From positions 23,994,001 to 24,058,000 of the forward strand of contig CP093831.1 in NCBI GenBank assembly GCA_033063855.1: 64,000 nt of DNA, given 5' to 3'. Below the pieces are notes generated by a model that made no database searches, was not told the DNA's origin, and saw only the letters and a list, made by a program, of their open reading frames with translations. Source of the stretch: Smittia aterrima (lineage: Eukaryota; Arthropoda; Insecta; Diptera; Chironomidae). Made by a program: the position numbers and the translations under genes. Below, one piece after another: positions 49,730-61,103 of the stretch. The stretch's first letter is position 1, and the number at the start of each line of letters is the position of its first letter.

Positions 49730-50410
49730 ATGGCCATGTCCTTGTTGATCCGTTCATCCTCCAAATTGCCAGGTAATTTAAACATTTTAAATCATCGCAG
49801 CAATTAGAATTTATTGTCAGTGAACGATTGCGTAATTTTTCATTGAATTTTTCCAAAAATTTCCTAAACATTTCATCAAAAAATAAATTCTTCATCTGAT
49901 TCTCAGCTTTGGTGAATGCTTCCCGCATTAGTTGCCTTCCAGCGATTCAGGCACCACTTCTGTCTAACAAGCAATCAATCAACGTAAGTATCTATCGCTC
50001 AAGCCGAAATTCTGATTTCATTTCAATAAATTTAATTTTAGAATGCTCGTCAAATCTCAGTTTCACCAATTCGTCAATCGGCTTCAGGAAATCACGTTGC
50101 ATTATGGCAAGCCGAGCGATTGCTTTCAATCGGAATGCTCGGAATTGTTCCAATCGCTTTGATCGCACCATCAGCTCCCGCCGACTATTTGCTCGCTGTC
50201 TCCCTCGTGATGCACGCACATTGGGGACTCGAAGCAGTTGTCACCGATTATGTTCGCGAATCTGTTTTCGGAAATGTCTTGCCAAAGGCCGCACATGGAC
50301 TTCTTCTCTTGTTCTCAGCTGCAACACTCGCTGGTCTCTGCTTAATGGCTTACAACGGTCAAGGCCTTGGATCATCTGTTCGCAAAATCTGGGCAATTGA
50401 AAGCAAATAA
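49730..50410 (+). CDS. SdhD: Succinate dehydrogenase cytochrome b small subunit
   Basis: Exons 49730-49772, 49907-49983 and 50042-50410 (frame kept); 162 residues. The N-terminus (MAMSLLIRSSSKLPALVNASR) looks like a mitochondrial presequence. The mature part contains GMLGIVPIALIAPSAPADY, LVMHAHWGLEAVVTDYV (haem-ligand His and quinone-site Asp-Tyr region of the CybS family) and three hydrophobic segments. It anchors complex II in the inner mitochondrial membrane with SdhC, binding haem b and ubiquinone (family knowledge). Length is normal. An AATAAA signal is at about 50516. Confidence 0.93.
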
Positions 50411-50658
50411 ACTGGAGTGACTTAAACGACCAAAAGAAATATCTCAAGTATTGAAAAGAAATCTTGGTTTTGTAGACGAACTGGAGCCGCGAGAGAGTCA
50501 ACGTTGAAAAGAATGAATAAAGTTCAAGTTCAGTTTATTTATATCCATCAATTGTGATCATTATTCCCTTCAACTGCGAGTGATAACAACAAAGCTTCTT
50601 TTGAAAAATTTATTTTAGGCTCAGAGGTATTCAAGTTCACATCTAAGATGACCCGCGT

Positions 50659-51384
50659 CTACGTTTTTGGTGATTTGTTTTCGATATTTTCTTTATGGAA
50701 ATCTCTCAGCGCCTTCCATTGAGCATTGTGAATTAAAATGTGAGGTCGACAGTTTCTCATATGATCAACTGCTTGTTCAGGACTCCAACCATTCTTCATC
50801 ATTAAGTAGCAGCCGACTAATGTTGCACTTCGTGTCCTTCCAGCTTTACAATGAACATAAACTGTTCCGGTTGAGTTTGTGTCGTTTGCCGGATGAGTTG
50901 CTGGCAAGCTCTTCATCTTCGCGTCTCTTGGTAGAAAAGAATTTATAAATTCAACGCCGTCTTGAAGCTTTTCAGGACGAGGCGAATGGAAAATGTCGAT
51001 TGTTGGAAGCTGAAGGAACTTGACGCCAAGTTTTGACCATTCCTGGAAAAGAAAAAAGTTGATTCGTCTGCATTTGTCACTAATCTTGATTGAAAATTCA
51101 CCTGAGCATTGTTTGAAAGCATCCACAGCTCGTAGTCCTCGTTCATCGACACGACCGCCTTGACATTTTCTTCTTTCACAAGCTAAAAGTTGACAAAAAA
51201 ATTAGAGTTAGAAATTAAATCTCTTTCATCATTTTCTTTAACTTACATCTTCAGCCATAAATCGAAAGGGCAGAGCTCCTAAAATCATGTTATCGTCAAT
51301 TCTGTTAAACCATTTACGAGCTGACACTCGTTCCATGAACACATTGTAAGCGAGGGATGGATAAAAGGTCACACGAGCAAACAT
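50659..51384 (-). CDS. Ptpmt1: Protein tyrosine phosphatase mitochondrial 1
   Basis: Exons 51247-51384, 51102-51182 and 50659-51042, frame kept; 200 residues. The N-terminus matches the family (FARVTFYPSLAYNVFMER, WFNRIDDNMILGALPF). VVSMNEDYE precedes the active-site P-loop HCKAGRTRS (C-x5-R). The WPD-loop Asp is probably in the LPTIDIFHSP region. PTPMT1 dephosphorylates phosphatidylglycerophosphate on the way to cardiolipin in the mitochondrial inner membrane (family knowledge). An acceptor-like TTCTTCTTAG directly before the ATG suggests a 5'UTR intron. It is convergent with SdhD. Confidence 0.92.
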
Positions 51385-52062
51385 CGCCTAAGAAGAAATA
51401 AGAAATTTTAACAGTTGACCTAGTTTACGTTGCAAGAAATTTCACTAAAACAATTTTTGTTTCAAGAACTTTTAAATTAAAACTTTTGCTTGCTCCTCTA
51501 CCTTTAATCGAATTATTATAAACTAAGTTATTGTCAACGACTGAATCACATGGAAGTCAAATGCAAACTGAGAGAAGAGCAAAAAGAAAGTCGTCTCACC
51601 GTGAACATCTTCCTAACAGTAACATTGTTGGTCGATGACGTCATGTTTATGGAGATTTTGAAGGTTGCTATGGCCAAACCTGTTGTCCACCACCTCAAGG
51701 TCTTTCGATGCTCTTTTGATATTTATCAGGAAGAGAAGAAATTATTTACAGAAGATTTGATTAGAAATATTTCCAAGCCCTTAATAATAAATTCACCGAG
51801 AGCCCATTAAAGTGTCAATGCTAAATTATGATAAATGGATGCTTTTATGATAATAATAAAGCTTACCTGATAAGCAAAGGAGTTGTTAATTGATCGAAAG
51901 ATAAATAAAATTAATATTGCAACGAGAGCTCGAGCTGTTGCTATGCGAATCGTTTCTAATTTATTTGCGAATCGTGCCAACCAAATGCGAATCGCATTCG
52001 TTCAATCGAAAATTGTTTTCGTGAAAATAAACAAAATAAGAAAAAGTGATTGTTTAACAACA
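51385..52062. other. Divergent upstream region of Ptpmt1 and the UBASH3-like gene
   Basis: No secure gene. An 86-codon plus-strand frame (51550-51810) has no recognisable domain. GCGAATCG-type repeat units occur near 51955-51990. Confidence 0.35.
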
Positions 52063-54556
52063 ATGACATCGTTACCAGTGAGGAAAAGTAGAAACTTTTC
52101 TTTCACACCGTCGAAGCCTCACAAACAGCGAATCAGGGAATACATTCTTTACCGTGAGTTCAGCGACATAAGAAAATATTTTCCAATTTAAAGTTTTTGC
52201 CATTCCTTCGCAGTTTGCCCAACTGGAAAGTTTCAAAAGCAATTGGAGTTATTCTGGGATAAATCTAAAGAAATTTGCGGCTTCAATGGTGCACATAATT
52301 ATTCAATTCCTCACATTACACTCGTTTCGTTCTTTAAGGTTTGTGATTTGGTTTCCATCATCGATTTTCTTTTAATGAATGAAAACTTTTCAGTCGCACG
52401 ATGATCCTTCTGCGTTAATTCAAGCTGTAAGGAACTTAGCGGATGATGGAAAGTACTTGAATCGTCCTTTGGATCTTGAGTTGTACACAAGCAACAATTT
52501 CATGGGATTCTTCGTAAAAGATGATGACGCAAACGTTCTTAAGAGGATTGCTCTGAAGTTCGTCAAAGAAATTTCAGATTTAAGTAAGTTTTCCTTTAAT
52601 ATTTTATGAGTAACCTTGTAGCCAAAGGTGGAGGAGTCCTTTAGCCGAATAATATTAAGTTTAACATATTTCCATCAGTTATTAGTGACACCATCGATCT
52701 TGATCACTTAATCGCTTGTTTCCCCTACTGCGCCAGTGCTGTAAATGAGAAAACATCGTCAAGATGCATCCCTAAAAGCTCAAGATGTAAGAATCGTCAA
52801 ATGTTTGAGTTCAACGGTTTTCCCTTCGCTTGAGAGATCCAAAGTAGAAATGGCTCGTAGATTGGTTGAGGAAATGTTGTCTCTCAATCGAAGGAAAATA
52901 GTTTTTAAATTCCTTCAAGCTATCTTCTTCAGTTTATTTTAATTTTGGGTTAGATTGGCTTCTTACGAAGGTGAGATTATGATTTCTTTTCTTTCATTTT
53001 CTATTCTTATCAAGTTTGATAAAAAGAAAGTTTACTGACAATTTCGTTTTTCCGTTTAGCAATATCATTGGAGCCACACGTCAAGAACCTTCACTTAACT
53101 CTGGCCTATCAATTCCCAACAGAGCTTTATCGTAGCCTATGTGAATTAGTTGATAACTTGGATGCTTCATGTGCGAACAACTGGGAGTTGCGATTGTATT
53201 CAAGAGACCCTCGACTAGCATCGAAACAAGTTCATCGAGTAATCTTCCCTCACACATCCCGTGAGCCTGATGAACTTGAACTTCGAATTGGTGACTTTGT
53301 TTATGTTAACAATGACGCAACGACAAGCTCTGCAGATGGTTGGACAGAAGCCATCAGCTTCTCCACGGGAAACGTTGGCTTTGTTCCATTAAACCACACA
53401 GAACGAACTCCAGAGACCAATGTCTGGACATTAAATGAAACAGTTTCGTTGTGCCAAACTGACTCACCGCCAGAAGATATCGACGTTATTGATGGAATAA
53501 GTCACGCAAGCGCAAGTCAAGCAGGTAATCATCATTGAAAACTCACATACTTAGAACGTGCTATAATCAATGTGTTGTTTGGAAGTCTAAATTGATAAGA
53601 TTATTGTAAAGTGATTTAGCTCGTCGTCGACGAGTCGTCAGCAATGTCATGAAGCAAGAGACTAATTCCTTTGAGCTAATCAATCGCTAATGTGTCACTT
53701 TTTACACAATTTCTTTACAGACAGTTTTCTCAGCGAAATTCGCTTCACAACTGAAGATTCAAGAGTTGGAGGGCACCGACGACGAATCATTTTACTTCGT
53801 CATGGCGAGCGAGTAGACTTTGCCTTTGGCAACTCGTGGACTCAATACAGCTTCAATGAGTCACAGAACTATGTGCGTATGGATTTGAATATGCCGGAAA
53901 CACTTCCGCCAAGACCGCCGCAAGATTGGGCGAAAGATTCTCCTCTCACGACTTTGGGAAGCTTTCAAGCACAACTTGTTGGATCGTCATTGAAGAACTT
54001 TGGCGTAAACTTCTCGAAAGTATTTGTTTCGCCATCATACAGATGCCTACAAACAGCTACATCTATTTTATCAGCAATGGGAAGCGATGTTGTACCAATT
54101 AACGTCGAGTACGGATTATTTGAATGGGTCGGTTGGTACGAACTTGGACTGCCCTTGTGGCTATCAGAGAAAGAGCTCAGCGTGATATTCAACATCAACG
54201 AGAACTATCAACCGATGATCGGTCGTGAGCAATTAAATGAAATCACAAAGGAGTCGCTTGATGAGTTTTACGACAGAAACTCAAGCACAATGAACGATAT
54301 TCTCAAAAACTGCGATGGCGACGTGTTGATTGTGGCACACGCTACCAATCTTGAGACATGCACACGTCAATTGTTGGGAAAGGAACCACGACCTCGAGCA
54401 GACTTACGAAATTTGCTTATGAAGATTCCTTATCTTGCGTCGATTGCACTGCAGCAAAATGATGACTCATCCTACGAGCTCATAGAACCGCCATGCCTAA
54501 CACTCACTCACAACTCTTGCGCAAAGTTCGACTGGAGAATCCTCGACGATAATTAA
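52063..54556 (+). CDS. UBASH3: UBASH3/TULA-like histidine phosphatase
   Basis: Five exons (52063-52153, 52214-52338, 52394-52583, 53060-53524, 53721-54556), frame kept; 568 residues. The N-terminal 2H-phosphoesterase-like domain carries PHITLVSFF and NLHLTLAYQF. An SH3 domain follows (about 215-265: DELELRIGDFVYV, DGWTEAISF, GNVGFVPLNHTE). The C-terminal phosphoglycerate-mutase-like phosphatase has LLRHGER, SPSYRCLQTA, FEWVGW and VAHATNLETC. Vertebrate relatives are suppressors of tyrosine-kinase signalling (family knowledge). The UBA domain of vertebrate members is not seen upstream of the chosen ATG. Intron 3 (476 bp) is unusually long here and contains a splice-flanked open stretch near 52680-52750 that does not resemble the family. 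Confidence 0.88.
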
Positions 54557-54766
54557 AAAGAAATTTAAATACTCTCGCTTAATAGAAACTTTCGAAAAAC
54601 AATAAAATATTCAATGCATCATGCAAAATAAACAGTCAAGGCTTCGTTAATTGAGATTACAGCGTTTCGAAATAGACTTTCTTATCGATTTAGTTCTGCT
54701 TGTTCATACACAACACTTTGTTTCACTTGTTTATTTATTTTATTAATTACGTGTCACTTCCAGAAC

Positions 54767-55570
54767 TTACTTTTGAAGATATTGATCGTAGAGATAGAGC
54801 GACATTCTGAAAGTGCTTGAATCTTGTTTGAAAAGATTTTTGAGCTCATTGACGTGGCCGATCAGCTGACGAACGGTTTCAGTCTTCTCTTCAATGACGT
54901 TTTGTTCTAAGTAGCTTGTTAAGCTTGCGTCGTATTGTCTACTATTTTCTTCGCTTAAAGATCCGTGAGAATGCATTCGATGGAGATCATTTGCGGCGTC
55001 CAAAAATTTCATCTCAATTGTCAGAGCTTTGGCCATCGCTTCGACTTCATTAAGATCGCCATGTGGTCTGACCGTTTCACTATTAATGTCGCTAATCGAG
55101 TGCTTGACACCTCGTCTCGTTGTTTGTTTCATTATTTCGACTCCTTTCTCCCATGAATTGTCAGCCAAGTCGTAAAGAACTTTCTCGAAGCCAGGACGAT
55201 CTTTTGAGTGTGTTCCAAATTGAGCAGATAAGAACAAATATTCGATTGAACGGATGAAGTGGTCGTTGCCGAATTTAACGAAATCAGAATAATCGGCATT
55301 CCGCTCCATGAAAGTTGTCTCGCAATCTGAAAAGTAAATTTTGGTTATTTCTTAAAGAATTTTCTTTGAAGAAAATTTACCGAAATCACAATCGTAGCCC
55401 CAGCAACATTGAGTGACTTTACTTTCACATGTCGTGGGAAATATTTTCTACAAATCAACAGAAAATTTATATTTTAAAAGTCTTTAACTATTTAGAAAGA
55501 TTGCACTCACACGTAGATTTCGAAGTTGTCCAGAGCAGCAAACAACAAACAGAAGAATTAAGAATTTCAT
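54767..55570 (-). CDS. Secreted ferritin light-chain-type subunit, copy 1
   Basis: Exons 55511-55570, 55381-55447 and 54767-55326; 228 residues. Signal peptide (MKFLILLFVVCCSG), a Cys-rich N-terminal extension (TQCCWGYDCDFDCETTF), then the four-helix ferritin fold (FVKFGNDHFIRSIEYLFLSAQFGTHSKDRPG..., GHVNELKNLFKQD, SLYLYDQYLQK). It lacks the EExxH ferroxidase pattern, as expected of insect LCH. Only about 10 residues in 180 differ from copy 2 at 58052. It is divergent to the heavy-chain-like gene at 55996. Confidence 0.9.
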
Positions 55571-55995
55571 TTTCACTAAATTGCAAAAAACTTTTATTCA
55601 CCTTGACGTGATTCAACGAAATGAAATGAAATGATTCGATGCAAATAGAGAGATGCCCAGTAAAACATAAAAGATTTGTTTTATTGATTAATCTTTCCAC
55701 TTAAATCAGTAGCGTAAATAAAGGGAAATTCTGATTTGATTTTAAGCTGAAATGTTGTGATTTCCTTTCAAAGTTTCTGGGCTTACGACCTGAAGCTTTG
55801 CTTTCATAATCAATTCTTTAATTTCCATCGAATTGCTTGCGGAATTTCCTAAAAAGGATTCAGCATTTGTTTGACTTAAAATTATGATAACGAAAACATT
55901 TTAAAACCTTTTATTCGCAACGTCTTCACCGTCAATCTCAATACAGCGACTGACTAATAAAGTTCTACATCAACTTCAGTGAAAATATTTGAAAA
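55571..55995. promoter_or_regulatory. Shared upstream region of a ferritin LCH/HCH-like pair
   Basis: 425 bp between head-to-head starts. The block at 55730-55920 recurs at 58995-59235 upstream of the second light chain. No canonical iron-responsive-element hairpin could be folded. Confidence 0.45.
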
Positions 55996-56796
55996 ATGTT
56001 GAAGTTTGTTGTGGCAATCGTTTTCTTATTCTGTTTCTCTTCAGTTGCTGCTGATACTTGTAAGTTTATTTAAAATAATTGGGGACTTTTAGTTTGACTT
56101 CTTGTAATTCCAGGCAATTATGATACCAGTGATGTTTTCCGAGGAATTAATTTCGAAAGAATGGATGACGATTGTGTGAAAAAAACTGAAAAGCAAATCA
56201 TGAAAGTGTTCACTGCTTCACTTCAATATTTGAGAATGGCTTCTCATTTTCATCGAAATTCTGTGAATCGACCAGGATTCGTAAAATTCTTCTTTGACGT
56301 TGCCCGAGAGAAACGTGACCACGCTCACAAACTTATTCAATATTTAAGCTTGCGAGGTTATTATCTTAAATATGATTCTTTATTTAAAGAATTTGACATC
56401 ACAAAAATGATGAAAAATGCAGCAGCCAATTCGGGCTTCTCTTTCACGTTCAAAGATCTCGCAGATGATTATGAGAAGAAAGCAACTGCCGGTTTGAATG
56501 CTTTGATGAACGCTCTAAACATTGAAAGTGAACTCACAAAGAAGGTCCACGATATTATAGAAACTTGCGATGATTCACGTGGTTTCAATGATTTTCACGT
56601 GAGATTCATATCAATTTAAATTTAATAAACTAAACTTTCGCATTTTCAGTTTGTTAAATATTTATCGAGTGAAATGCTCGACGATCAATACGAACTGCAA
56701 CGCGACTTAGCTGGGAAGATATCGACTCTAGGACAAATGGTAGGCAATCGAGCAGCTTCTCTTGCTGATTTTGTTTTCGACAAGCAATTGCTTTAA
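55996..56796 (+). CDS. Secreted ferritin heavy-chain-like subunit, ferroxidase-degenerate, copy 1
   Basis: Exons 55996-56059, 56114-56598 and 56650-56796; 231 residues. Signal peptide (MLKFVVAIVFLFCFSSVAA), then a ferritin fold clearly of HCH type (FTASLQYLRMASHFHRN, RPGFVKFFFDVA, YLSLRG). At the ferroxidase centre, the Glu of the canonical gene's MEVTASLQY is Val (KVFTASLQY) and EEREHA is EKRDHA. So two metal ligands are replaced while His and Tyr remain. It probably assembles with light chains but should oxidise iron poorly (inference). Confidence 0.9.
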
Positions 56797-57117
56797 GAAT
56801 TTATTGTGATTACAATTTAAATTTAAAAGAAAAAAGTTCTCTTCAACTAAATTGGTTTATTTTTTATTGATTAATGAGATTTTTCCAGTTAACGCTTCTC
56901 ACTGGCTTGCAATACAAACTTTGCGGGAAAACCCGAGACTTCAATAAACAGAATATTCAATTCGTTGTGAGATTGACATGTTGTGACTTGATCTGATGTC
57001 ATTACAATTTCGCTTGCTTATCATCAGGCAAAGGTATTTTCTCTCGACGCTTACTCTCAATCTTAATCCAGCAATTGACGAGTAAAGTAGAATTTATTTT
57101 CAAGTTCGACGTAAAAA
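56797..57117. other. Spacer between heavy-chain-like genes
   Basis: 321 bp, nothing coding. Its right half (56990-57117) resembles the sequence just before 55996, the duplicated upstream region of the heavy-chain-like gene. Confidence 0.4.
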
Positions 57118-57938
57118 ATGTTAAAGTTTGTTGTGGCAATCGCTTTTGTTTCCAGTTTTACTTTTTCTTCAGTTTCAGCTGAAACTTGTAAGTGCTCAAG
57201 CAAAAGTTATAAAAACCTTTGAATTCAACAAATTCTTGTGGTTTCAGGCAGTTACGATGCCAGTCGCCTTTTCGAGGGAATTAACTTCGTTGTTATGGAC
57301 GACAAATGCGTCACAAGAGCTGAGGAACAAATCAAAAAAGTTCTTTTAGCTTCACTTCAATATTTGAAAATGGCTTCGCATTTCCATCGAAACGTTGTGA
57401 ATCGACCAGGATTCGCAAAGTTCTTCTTTGATGTTGCTAGGGACAAACGTGATCACGCTCACAAACTTATTCAATACTTGAGTTTACGAGGTCGTTACAT
57501 GAAAGGGCCATCACGGTCTTCTCTTATGACATTCGACATCACAGGAGTAATGAAAAACGCAGAAAAGGATTTGGGCTTTAGTTTCAAATTTAAAGATCTT
57601 GTAGATGATTATGAGAATAAGAGGACTGCGGGGTTAAATGCTTTGACAAACGCTCTAACAATGGAAGTCGAACTCACAAAGAGTGTTGGCAATCTAATCA
57701 AAACTTGCGAAGATTCAAGTGGAGTTAATGATTTTCACGTAAGAAACATTTTCCATTTCCCAGAAATTAAAATAAACTTTTTCTTCTTCAGTTTGTTAAA
57801 TATTTATCAAGTGAAATGCTCGACGATCAATACGAACTGCAACGTGACTTGGCTGGGAAGATATCGACTCTAGGACAAATGGTAGGCAAAGAGGCGGCTT
57901 CTCTTGCTGATTTTGTGTTTGATAAGCAATTGCTTTGA
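57118..57938 (+). CDS. Secreted ferritin heavy-chain-like subunit, ferroxidase-degenerate, copy 2
   Basis: Exons 57118-57187, 57248-57738 and 57792-57938; 235 residues. Intron positions match copy 1. The ferroxidase positions are again altered: KVLLASLQY (Glu to Val) and DKRDHA in place of EEREHA (Glu to Asp and Glu to Lys). Exon 3 is nearly identical to that of copy 1, whereas exon 2 has diverged more. Tandem to copy 1 and convergent with the light chain at 58052. Confidence 0.9.
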
Positions 57939-58051
57939 GAATATTTACAGAGATAAGAAATAAAGAGATTAAAATGATTAATCTACGAGTTCTGCTTGTT
58001 CACACTTTTGTCTATTTATTTTATTAATTCATGACGTGTCACCTTCGAAAC

Positions 58052-58854
58052 TTACTTTTGAAGATATTGATCGTAGAGATAGAGCGACATTCTGAAAGTG
58101 CTTGCATCTTGTTTAAAAAGATTTTTAAGTTCATTGACGTGGCCGATCAGCTGACGAACGGTTTCAGTCTTCTCTTCAATGACATTTTGTTCTAAGTAAC
58201 TTGTTAAGCTTGCGTCGTATTGTTTGCTATGTTCGTTACTTAAAGATCCGTGAGAATGCATTCGATGGAGATCGTTGGCGGCGTCCAAAAGTTTCATCTC
58301 AATAGTTAGAGCTTTGGCCAGCGCTTCGACTTCATTAAGATCGCCATGTGGTCTGACCGTCTCACTATTGATGTCGCTAATCGAGTGCTTGACACCTCGT
58401 CTCGTTGTTTGTTTCATTATTTCGACTCCTTTCTCCCAAGAACTGTCCGCCAATTCGTAAAGAATTTTCTCGAAGCCAGGACGATCTTTTGAGTGTGTTC
58501 CAAATTGAGCGGATAAAAATAAATATTCGATTGAACGGATGAAGTGGTCGTTGCCGAATTTAACGAAATCAGAATAATCAAAATTCCGCTCCATGAAAGT
58601 TGTCTCGCAATCTGAGAAGTAAATTTTGGTTATTTCTTAAAGAATTTTCTTTGAAGAAAATTTACCAAAATCACAGTCGTCGCCCCAGCAACATTGAGTG
58701 ACTTTACTTTCACATGTTGAAGGAGCCTAGAATATTTATATTTGAAATCTCCTAGGTAATCTTTAAGAAAGATTGAACTCACTCGTAGCTTGCTTTGAAA
58801 TAATGTAAGGCGTCCAGAGCAGCCAACAACAAAGAGAAGAATTAAAAATTTCAT
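58052..58854 (-). CDS. Secreted ferritin light-chain-type subunit, copy 2
   Basis: Exons 58783-58854, 58666-58726 and 58052-58611; 230 residues. Signal peptide MKFLILLFVVGCSG, Cys-rich extension (TQCCWGDDCDF), and a ferritin fold nearly identical to copy 1. Exons 1 and 2 differ more than exon 3, which suggests recent duplication or gene conversion of exon 3. Its divergent heavy-chain partner is reduced to the relic at 59251. Confidence 0.9.
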
Positions 58855-59250
58855 TTTCACAAAATTTTCACTCGATTGCAAAATTACTTTTATTCGCCTT
58901 GACGTGACCCAATCAAATGAATCAAATAGAGTGAGATGCTCAGTAAAACATAAAAGATTTGTTTTATTGATTAATCTTTCCACTTAATTCTTCTTCCAAT
59001 CGAAATCTAAAGATTTGCTTTGATTTTAAGTTGAAATGTTGTGATTTCCTTTCAAAGTTTCAGGGCATTCGACCTGAACTCTTTTAATTCCTATTGAGAC
59101 TTCTCTGAAACTTTGCAGTCAATTCTGCTCATCTGACGAGGCAATTTCCATTTTATTTGTTTTATTTTCGTCCAAAGTGGAATTTCCTAGAAAGGATTCA
59201 ATATTTGTTCGACATAAAATTATGATAACGAAAAAATTTAAAAACTTTTT

Positions 59251-59353
59251 ATTGCAACGCGACTTGGATGGCAAGATAGGATCTCTAGGACAGATGGTAG
59301 GCAAAGAAGCAGTTTCTCTTACTGATTTCGTGTTTGATAAGCAATCACTTTAA
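59251..59353 (+). pseudogene. Ferritin heavy-chain-like last-exon relic
   Basis: Reads LQRDLDGKIGSLGQMVGKE, then SLTDFVFDKQSL and a stop, matching exon 3 of the heavy-chain-like genes. The rest of the gene is gone. It sits exactly where a divergent partner of the light chain at 58052 would lie. Confidence 0.8.
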
Positions 59354-59656
59354 ATTTTTTACAGAGATAAGAAATAAAGAGATTGCAATGATTAATCTTC
59401 GAGAGGATTGCACTTTGTATTTCATTTATTTTCACACAAACGTCAGAAACATGATTTGCGATCGAAGCTGGCATTGTATTCTCTAAGTGGATTTGTCTTA
59501 TCAGTTTGATTTATTTGGTTCGTCATTCTTTGAGCTCGAGCTGTAAAATTTTCCAATCAAAATTGAAACTCTGTATTCGGCGATATTTCTCAGAAAAGAT
59601 TTGACAAAAACAAATTTTCATTTTCTTCCGCAAATAAATTTCCTCTCAGTCGCAAT

Positions 59657-59824
59657 ATGACGCAAGATGATGAAATTTCCCCGAAAGTCGATCAGCGAAC
59701 TTTGGATTTTCTCTTGAACAAAGAACGAGAACGTATCAAGACTTTTGTCGACTCGAACATGTTACAAGTCCTCGCCGGCCTGGAAGAAATCTTCAAGTCA
59801 CAAAATTTATTTTCTGAAAAATAA
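59657..59824 (+). CDS. Possible small protein of 55 aa, unidentified
   Basis: ATG at 59657 to TAA at 59822-59824 encodes an acidic N-terminus (MTQDDEISPKVDQ) and an amphipathic helix-like body (LNKERERIKTFVDSNMLQVL). Codon use looks coding and an AATAAA-like signal is not far downstream. No family recognised. It lies alone between ferritin units and could be a chance frame. Confidence 0.35.
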   Translation: MTQDDEISPKVDQRTLDFLLNKERERIKTFVDSNMLQVLAGLEEIFKSQNLFSEK

Positions 59825-60026
59825 GAAAAGAAAAATCTTTTTTTGGCTAAGCACTTTGTTTTTCTTTATTTATTTTCTTTTGGTGCTTATGACCACAATG
59901 TTTGTTTTCTTTCAGTTGGGTTCAAAAAATAACACAGCATTTCTCTCTTGAATGGAAAATAAGTTTCTCCTAAGAACTTAAACGTTTAACGACGCAAAAA
60001 TACTAAAAGAAATGATAGAGGAAAAT

Positions 60027-61103
60027 TTATTTCATGAGATATTGATCGAAAAGATGGAGCGAAAGAGCGAAAACGTTGTAGTTCTTTCTGAAAAGGTTCT
60101 TGAGTTCGTTAACGTAACCAACGAGAGTACGAAGGGAATCAATCTTTCCGCCGATGACTTCCTCTTCCATGTAATGAGCGAGTCCTGCGTCGTAGCTCTT
60201 TGCATTAGCGTCGCTGAGGATTGCGCGAGAGTGGTGACGGTGAACGTCATTTGAACGGATCAAAAGTTTCTTTTCAATCTCAGCGGCCTTTGCGATAGCT
60301 TCGACTTCATTGACTAATCCATGAGCAGTGATCGCGTTATCATTTGCGGTCTTGAACGAGTGCTTAACGCCACGTTTCGAGATTTCCTGGATCATTTCAA
60401 TTCCTTTGCCCCATGTGCCATCAGACAAACCGTGCAAAACCTTCTCGAACCCGGGACGATCCTTCGAGTAAGTTCCGAATTGAGCGGACAAGAACAAGTA
60501 TTCGTAAGAACGGATGATGTGATCGTTGGCAAGCTTCACAAAGTCGTCGTATTTGTCGGTGTCAAGAATCAACGATGAACATTCTAAGAAAGAGACAAAG
60601 AATCTTTTATCAGTAAAATTTTTAAATTGCGGCGAAATTATCGGAAGTCACGTCAGTGCTTCTGGCTCGAGATATCACGCAATCTAATTCACTTCACTTC
60701 CAGACCAGCACTTTAATCGACACTTGATGATAAATTGATTTAAATTGCGTGATTTTTTGTTTGTTGCGAATTGAGAATTTCCGCAAGGTTACAACGAACT
60801 TGCCGTCGTCGATTACTCACCATACTCGCATTCGTCTTTGTTTCCTTCGCAGCAGTTATGGGCTTTAGCTTCGCATGTTGCATCCTTGCTGGGGAACTAA
60901 GAAATTTCATAATTAGACTAGAAATGGATTCCAGGTCGATGATTCTTGTTTGGAGAATCTTTTGTGCTTTACACAGTTTTCGTTTGGTTGTGTGAATATT
61001 TTTCTTTTGTGGAGCTTACATTTTTTCTGCCGTAGCCAGGATTGTCAACTTGAGCTGCTGCGAATCCGACCAAGAACAAGGCCACCACTAAAAATGTCTT
61101 CAT
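60027..61103 (-). CDS. Fer2LCH: Ferritin light-chain homologue
   Basis: Exons 61020-61103, 60821-60896 and 60027-60583, frame kept; 238 residues. Signal peptide (MKTFLVVALFLVGFAAA), Cys-bearing N-terminal extension (ATCEAKAHNCCEGNKDECEY), then the ferritin fold (FVKLANDHIIRSYEYLFLSAQFGTYSKDRPG; GYVNELKNLF; LHLFDQYLMK). Insect ferritin is secreted and built from 12 light and 12 heavy chains (family knowledge). It is divergent to the heavy chain at 61620 with a 516-bp shared upstream region. It is more distant from the two LCH-type copies to the left than they are from each other. Confidence 0.92.

Noticed and set aside
51550..51810. 86-codon frame as a UBA exon for the UBASH3-like gene
   Set aside because: Sequence does not resemble a UBA three-helix fold (no MGF-type loop) and no splice path joins it in frame.
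58275..58460. 61-codon plus-strand frame
   Set aside because: Antisense shadow of ferritin light-chain exon 3.
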